From: Chrysemys picta bellii
Lineage: Eukaryota > Chordata > Testudines > Emydidae
Length of the DNA stretch: 64,000 nt
Reading direction: 5' to 3'
Assembly (NCBI RefSeq): GCF_011386835.1
Contig: NC_088795.1
Location: 120,855,434-120,919,433 of the forward strand
Shown: positions 58,299 to 64,000 of the stretch, piece after piece
How the letters are laid out: each line of letters begins with the position of its first letter
How positions within the stretch are numbered: the stretch's first letter is position 1
Notes under the pieces: model-generated
Told to the model about the DNA's origin: nothing
Databases searched by the model: none
The model's input: the letters and a program-made list of their open reading frames with translations, nothing else
Position numbers and translations under genes: made by a program

Positions 58299-59230
58299 CT
58301 CTAGTCTGGTCTCAGAACTTCCCCAAATTAATTCCTACCTCATATCTTTTCAGAAAAACATCCAATCTTGATATAAAATTTGTCAGGGATAGAGACCCCA
58401 CCTCAACCCTTGGTAAATTGTTCCAAAGACTAATTCACCTCACTCGTATGCCTAATTCCCATTCTGAATTTGTCTAGCTTCAACTTCCAGCCATTGGATC
58501 ATGTTATACCTTTCTCTGCTACATTTAAGAGCCCATTATTAAATATTTGTTCCCTATGTAGGTATTTAGACTATCAAGTCATCTCTTAATCTTCTCTTTG
58601 GTAGACTCAAGGAGCTCAATCTCTTTAGTTTATCACTGGGGCATGTTTTCTAATCCTTTAACCATTCTCATGGTTCTTCTCTGAACCCTCTCCTGTTTAT
58701 CAATATCTTTCTTGAATTGTGGGCACCAGAAATGGGCACAGTATTCCAGCAGCAGCGGCACCAGTGTCAAATACAGAGGCAAAAATAGCCTCTTTACTCT
58801 TACTCAAGAGTCCTCTGTTTGTGCATCCCAGGATCACATTATCTCTTTTGGCCACAGCATCACACCAGGAGGTCCCGTTGAGTTGATTCTCCACCATGAC
58901 CCCCAAATTTTTTTCAGAGTTGTTGCTTCCCAGAGTGGAAACTCCCCCCCATGAGGTAAGTATGACCTCTGTTCTTTGTTCCTAGATGTATACATTGACA
59001 TTTAGCTGTATTAAAATGCATATAGTTTGCTTGTGCCCAGTTTACCAAGTGATTCAGATCACTCAGTCAGTGACCTGTCCTCTTCATTATTTACCATCCT
59101 CCCAATTTTTGTTCTTCTGCAAACTTTAACAGTGATTTTATGTTTTCTTCCAGGTCATTGATTTTAAATATTAAATAGCATAGGGCTAAGAACCGATCCC
59201 TGCAGAACACCATTGGAAACACACCCGCTT

Positions 59231-59254
59231 GATGATGATGATGATGATGATGAT
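59231..59254 (+). repeat. (GAT)8 microsatellite in CR1
   Basis: Eight GAT units that appear to have expanded from a short gatgatgat present in the CR1 sequence itself. Confidence 0.9.
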
Positions 59255-60469
59255 TCCCTGTTTACCATTACATTTTGAGACCTATCAATGTGCTAGCTTT
59301 TAATCCATTTAATGTGTGGCATCTTAATTTTATATTCTAGTTTTGAATCAAAATTTTATGTGGTACCAAGTCAAAGTATATTACGTCAACACTATATCTT
59401 TATCAACCAACCATGTCCTCTCATTAAAAAATAATCAAGTGAGCTTGACAAGATCTAGTTTCCATAACACCATGTTGATTTGCATTAATTATATTACCAT
59501 CCTTTAGCTCTTTATTAATCAAGACCTGTATCAGCTGCTCCACTATCTTGCCCTGGATCGATATCAGTCTGACAGGCCTATAATTATCCAGGTCATGCCA
59601 TTTACCCTTTTTTAAAAAACTGGCACAATAATAGCTTTCTTGTTTTCTGGGACTTTCCCAGCACTCCAAGAATTATTGAAAATCAACATTAGTGCTACAG
59701 TGAGCTCCTCAACTTGCATACAAGAGTTTTAAAAGAGCTAGCTGTCTGGACCTGTTGATTTAAAATGTCCAACTTTAGTAGTTGCTGTTGAACATCTTCC
59801 AGATATACTAGTGGAATAAAAAGAGTTTTATCACATGATGAGACTGCATCTTCTGTTTTCCCCCAAATACAGAACTATTTATTGAACAGTTCTGCCTTTT
59901 CTGCCTTATTATTCATAATTCTACCACTTTCATATAGTAATGGATCAATACCATTATCAGGATTCGGTTTCTATTAGATTAAAAAACCCTCCTCATTATT
60001 GTCCTTAACTTTGCTTGCCATAGACTTCTCCTTGTGTCCCTTGGCTTCTCTTCTCGATGTGCTACATTTCCTAACTTTAGACTTACACACAAGACTATCC
60101 ACTTCCCCTTTTGTGTGTGTGTGGTGTTTTAATAGCTGCCTTAATTTCCTTTCTAATTTAGCTGCCTTAACTTCCTTTCTAAACCAGGCCAGTTTTTTAA
60201 CCAGCACAGTCTTTTTTCTCACTTGTGAGATTGTGGCATCTGTTAAGGCATTCTAAATTATTCCAAATTATCATTCACAATTTTCTGATTAAATTCTTCC
60301 TCCCAGATCTGGTTTATAACTGGTTTTAGCTTTGTGAAATTGGCCCTTTTGAAACACCAAGTACGTATATTATTGGTCTAGACTTTATTCTGTTTGCACA
60401 ATGTAAATGTGATCAAGTCATGATCACTTGTACCTAAGCTACCTTTAATTTTTAATTCTGTGATCAGTT

Positions 60470-61262
60470 CTGGCTGTATTTTAAAGAAGCTTATTGAGGG
60501 CGCAGGAACAAACCATCCCGAAGGGGCATATGACTTACGAGGAGAGGCTGAGGGAACTGGAAAACAACAAGGAGTCCGGTGGCACCTTAAAGACTAACAG
60601 ATTTATTTGGGCATAAGCTTTTGTGGGTAAAAAAACCTCACTTCTTCAGCTGCCTTGTCAAGCCAAGCCTTAAAAACCTCTAAGGATGGAGACTCCACCA
60701 CCTCCCTAAGTAACCCATTCCAGTGCTTCACCACCCTCCTAGATGCATCTGAAGAAGTGAGGTTTTTTACCCATGAAAGCTTATGCCCAAATAAATCTGT
60801 TAGTCTTTAAGGTGCCACCGGATTCCTTGTTGTTTTTGTGGATACAGACTAACACGGCTACCCCCAGATACTTGAAGGAACTGGGGCTATTTAGTCTGCA
60901 GAAGGGAAGAGTGAAGGGGGACTTGATAGCAGCCTTCAATTACCTGAAGGGGGGTTCCAAAGAGGACGGAGCTAGGCTGTTCTCAGTGGTGGTAGATGAC
61001 AGAACAAGAAGCAATGGTCTCAGGCTGCAGTGGGGGAGGTTTAGGTTGGATATTAGGAAACACTATTTCACTGGGAGGGTGGTGAAGCACTGGAATGCGT
61101 TACCTGGGGAGGTGGTGGAATCTCCATCCTTAGAGGTTTTTAAGGCCCGGCTTGACAAAGCTCTGGCTGGGATGATTTAGTTGGTGTTGGTCCTGCTTTG
61201 AGCAGGGGATTGGACTAAATGACCTCCTGAGGTCTCTTCCAACCCTGATATTCTATGATTCC
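60470..61262 (+). mobile_element. CR1 LINE 3' end (+), inserted in CR1 (-)
   Basis: Plus strand. After the Penelope insertion it encodes [40 protein letters not shown] and [20 protein letters not shown] to a stop at 61178-61180, the CR1 ORF2 C-terminus. The 3' tail follows (ggactaaatgacctcctgag ... gatattctatgattc). The reading is open over about 85 codons, so this is a rather young copy. Confidence 0.88.
60561..60873. mobile_element. fold-back Penelope-like insertion carrying a CR1 piece
   Basis: Arms caaggagtccggtggcacct and its reverse, tail gtggatacagactaacacgg. 11-bp duplication gagggaactgg / gaaggaactgg at 60550-60560 and 60874-60884. Between the arms (about 60653-60741) is a CR1 fragment in minus orientation. 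Hammerhead-like core at 60749-60778. Confidence 0.85.
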
Positions 61263-61690
61263 TCTTTATCTTCTAGGACAAGGTCTAATAAAGAATCCCC
61301 ATGCTGGCTGCAACACTTGAGTTATGAAATTGTCATCTATAATTCAGAAATTCCAAGGATGTTTTAACAGTGGTAACATGAGACTTCCAGGATATGTCAC
61401 TCATATTGAAGTCCCTCATGATAACATGTTGTTTTTCCTTCACATTATAGATAGGTGCATAAGGAGGCAGTCATCCTGTTCCCTCTTGTGATCTGTAGTG
61501 GACACCAATTAATACCCCATACTGTGCTTTATCTGTTAGTATATTGATATATACGCATTCAGGATCATTTTCTTTTGCGTTATCAGTGACTCGGAAACAG
61601 GTAATGGCATTTTTGACATAGGGTTCCCCGCCCCTTTATCTACTTAAACCTTCCAAAAGATGTTTTTCCCTTGTACCCTACAAGGAGGAG

Positions 61691-63540
61691 AAGAGCAGGA
61701 CAGACTTGTGGAAGCCCACATTGTCAGGCCTTGGAGAGCTACCTATATAGGGCTAAGGGTGGCTGACATAGAGCTGGGAGATTGGATTCTTAAAGGGTTA
61801 GGGTAACACAATAACTCCATAGATAAGGGATGGAGGAATAAGCCCCTTCATAGGAATCTTTGGAGATTTTAGATGCCACAAATCAAAGTCCCTACTGACC
61901 ATAAGCAAGCAGAGATTTCTCAAAGTCTTCTAAGTTGGCCAAATTTGGGCAAACTTTCATAGGAACAGCAAGAGCAGACCCCTGACACACAGGCCATGCT
62001 TCTCCCAAATGTTAATTCCCTTCATCTAAGCATGGGGGGACTAGATATTTAACATTGCAAAACAATGTATTTTCTCCTAGCCTTGTTCTTGGAAAGGGCA
62101 GAACCATTTTGGCTGAAACTTCCATCAAATATTTATCAGCCTGAGTCAAATGCTGAGTGTAGAAAATTGTAGCCCAACTGATTTAAGTTTGGCAAAGGAA
62201 TAAGCAACTGAAAACAGGCTCTTATATTGGGAAGTGTGAGGTGCTGCCTATTATTAAGGTTGCTATGGCCCTATCTATGATATAGCTTAGCTCTGCTGTT
62301 AGTTTTGTAAATGAGATCATTCTAAAGTAATAGCAAAACAACAAACATGCTTATCAAACATGTTTTAGATAGTGCCTGAAGGGTCCTAAAGATCTTTACT
62401 GACTTAAGCTTGCATGTGAACTAAGGCCTTGATTGTACAACACATGGACGCAGTGGTCATAGCATTTCACCAAGTGTTGGCTTCAATATCCCAACAGTCT
62501 GCCCTGGCATAGCATCTCTTCCTTTCATACCCTTTAAATTGCATTTCTGTCAGAGTTTTTGTCCCGTGAGTCAAATTGTTAGCTAATAATTCTAAAGATG
62601 ATAATCAGGAACATAAATATTCAGCTGAAGAGAGATACTTGGAAAGCAGTAATATCAAAGGCCCAGGATTGACAGACACTGAATAAAATGAGCTGTTAAT
62701 ATAGCAGTGTAGCAAAAATAAATGTGATGTGGAGCTGCATATGCAGAAATAATCTATTGTGGATCAGATAGATAATGAATACTCTATGCAACCCTGGGGA
62801 GAAATGTGTGTAGCTCTCGGTACTTTTATGTCTGAAAGATATTAATAAGAATTCAAAGGGCAACAGTGATTATTGAGGGTTGGGGCTGAAGTGTCTAATG
62901 AAGATCTACTGAAAGTAAGAAATATGTCCAATTTGGCTGACTAAGGAGGAAATGACCTTCTGCAAGGATTCATTAAAGGGTGTAAACAACAAAGAGTCAT
63001 AAATTGTTGTGATGACCCATGGGGTATGACTAAGAGTAATGAGACAAAACTGGGTGAAGGAAAGTATAGGCTGAATAGTAAGAGAATTTCCCAACAGTGA
63101 GATTGACTAGAAAGTGAAATAGCTTACCAAAGGGGAAGGTGGAAGCCATATAGTTGCAATATTTTAAAACCAGATTGCCTAAAACTCTGTAATGCCCAAT
63201 AGGGAGCATTCCTACATTGACTAGGGAATAGGCAAGATGACCCAGTTTCTCTTACTACTGATTTCCAATGTTTGGGCACCACTGGCATTTGCAAAACTCC
63301 TGCTCAGTTGCTGCCTAATGTCCCTTAAATACCTGTCAGTGGGCATGTGCAAATCTGCCAAAATCCTGACACTGCCAAGCTGCTTGGTGCCTTACTCAGA
63401 CCTAAGCCCTGGTGGGATCCACAAAGTAGCCATTCCACTGTTTATCTTGCCTGTAGGGCTTAATCCAATAGGTATGCTCTGAGCGGGCCAAACCCACACA
63501 GACTGGAGAAGGAGGTGGCAGTGTTGACTGTCCTTGCCCC
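61691..63540. other. no gene or repeat recognised
   Basis: AT-rich intergenic sequence without supported features. Confidence 0.5.
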
Positions 63541-63542
63541 CC

Positions 63543-63675
63543 ATAGCCCAGTGGTTGGCACATTCAGCTGGGAGGAAGGAGACCTAGGTTTGAATCCTTA
63601 TTTTGCATGCTGTAGAGTCAGGACTTAAATCTAGGTCCTTCCACATGTGTACCCTAACCACTGGGCTATAAGGCA
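63543..63675. repeat. head-to-head tRNA-like palindromic element, copy 1
   Basis: Left half tagcccagtggttggcac ... cctaggtttgaatcc has A-box and B-box spacing of a tRNA. The right half is a reverse-complement copy (ggacttaaatctaggtcc ... ctaaccactgggctata). Confidence 0.6.
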
Positions 63676-63764
63676 TTCTGGGGATGGGATCTCAATATCT
63701 CTCCAGTTGAAGCTGTTTCACTGTGTAGAAATAAACATTCATTGGGCCAGAGAGTGGGAATACC

Positions 63765-63905
63765 CTATAGGCCAGTGGCTAGGCCACTCAAGTTGGAAAT
63801 TAAAGACTTGAGTTCAGGTCTCTGTGCCAGATCAGGCAGAGAAGGGATTTGACCTTGGGTCTCCTATCTCCCAGGTGAGAGCCATAACCATGGGACTATT
63901 TGGTA
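63765..63905. repeat. head-to-head tRNA-like palindromic element, copy 2
   Basis: Same layout: ataggccagtggctaggcc ... cttgagttcaggtctct and, inverted, gggatttgaccttgggtctc ... ccataaccatgggactat. Confidence 0.55.
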
Positions 63906-64000
63906 TGGGGGAGAAACCACCTCCATGTTTTTCATTTAAAAGTTTGACCTGGCTTAGAAACATAACTTCAGGAGAGGTAAGGAAGTGCCTATGTTACCTT

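Larger units (their letters stand above)
56938..61690 (-). mobile_element. CR1 LINE, long relic with nested insertions
   Basis: Minus strand, present as 56938-56979, 58299-60469 and 61263-61690. Coding remnants: MECWESPRKQESYYCASFLK then KGKWHDLDNYRPVRLISIQG, the NYRPV/ISIPGK motif of CR1 reverse transcriptase (59424-59669); a basic linker at 59974-60222; the ORF2 C-terminal region near 58700-58906. Endonuclease-region sequence follows toward 61690. Multiple stops. It hosts a hAT relic and a plus-strand CR1. Confidence 0.85.

Noticed and set aside
17656..64000. ACOX3 exons on the minus strand, expected downstream of HTRA3 by mammalian gene order
   Set aside because: I looked for the conserved C-terminal SWWPEF-type segment and did not find it; the gene may lie beyond the window.

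Overview
This is a vertebrate nuclear window, almost certainly from a turtle. The basis is recognition of repeat families, not a database search: many CR1 LINE fragments, Penelope-like elements with a characteristic tail, a CR1-tailed tRNA SINE, and several hAT-type MITEs that I know as common in chelonian genomes. Gene density is low and repeats are dense.

The one host gene I can support is the 3' end of HTRA3, a secreted HtrA-family serine protease, on the + strand. Three exons (9007-9055, 14423-14518, 16054-16219) join in phase, with canonical splice sites, to encode most of the C-terminal PDZ domain and the stop codon. The protease exons must lie upstream of the window, so 1-9006 reads as intron. 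The 3' UTR probably runs to about 17655 and contains a hAT MITE. I found no further convincing host exon between 17.7 and 64 kb; one weak minus-strand candidate is at 34840-34935.

The rest is mobile DNA. 1-9006 holds old SINE relics, a fold-back Penelope insertion (2826-2966), a tRNA SINE and a hAT MITE nested in another inverted-repeat element. The 5.4-kb HTRA3 intron holds a second fold-back Penelope insertion, a CR1 (-) with two nested insertions, and a 1-kb G-rich element with 8-bp target duplications. From 18.6 to 26.8 kb there is a Penelope element that still carries a GIY-YIG endonuclease ORF, a decayed Penelope reverse transcriptase (-), and a PIF/Harbinger element with an ORF1-like relic (+) facing a DDE transposase (-) that a Penelope insertion has split. 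28-45 kb holds a 1.37-kb solo LTR, several LTR-like or unclassified repeats and four more 8-bp-TSD MITEs. 47-48.5 kb is a CR1 (-). 56.9-61.7 kb is a nested stack: CR1 (-) interrupted by a BED-finger hAT relic and by a second CR1 (+), which is itself interrupted by a Penelope insertion whose loop contains a third CR1 piece. 63.5-63.9 kb has two head-to-head tRNA-like elements.

The most interesting signal is in the Penelope insertions. Eight short copies carry inverted arms and 9-13 bp target-site duplications, and their conserved tail contains a hammerhead-ribozyme-like core: CTGANGA, a stem II, GAAA, and a 3-bp stem III. Stem II differs between subfamilies yet remains paired.
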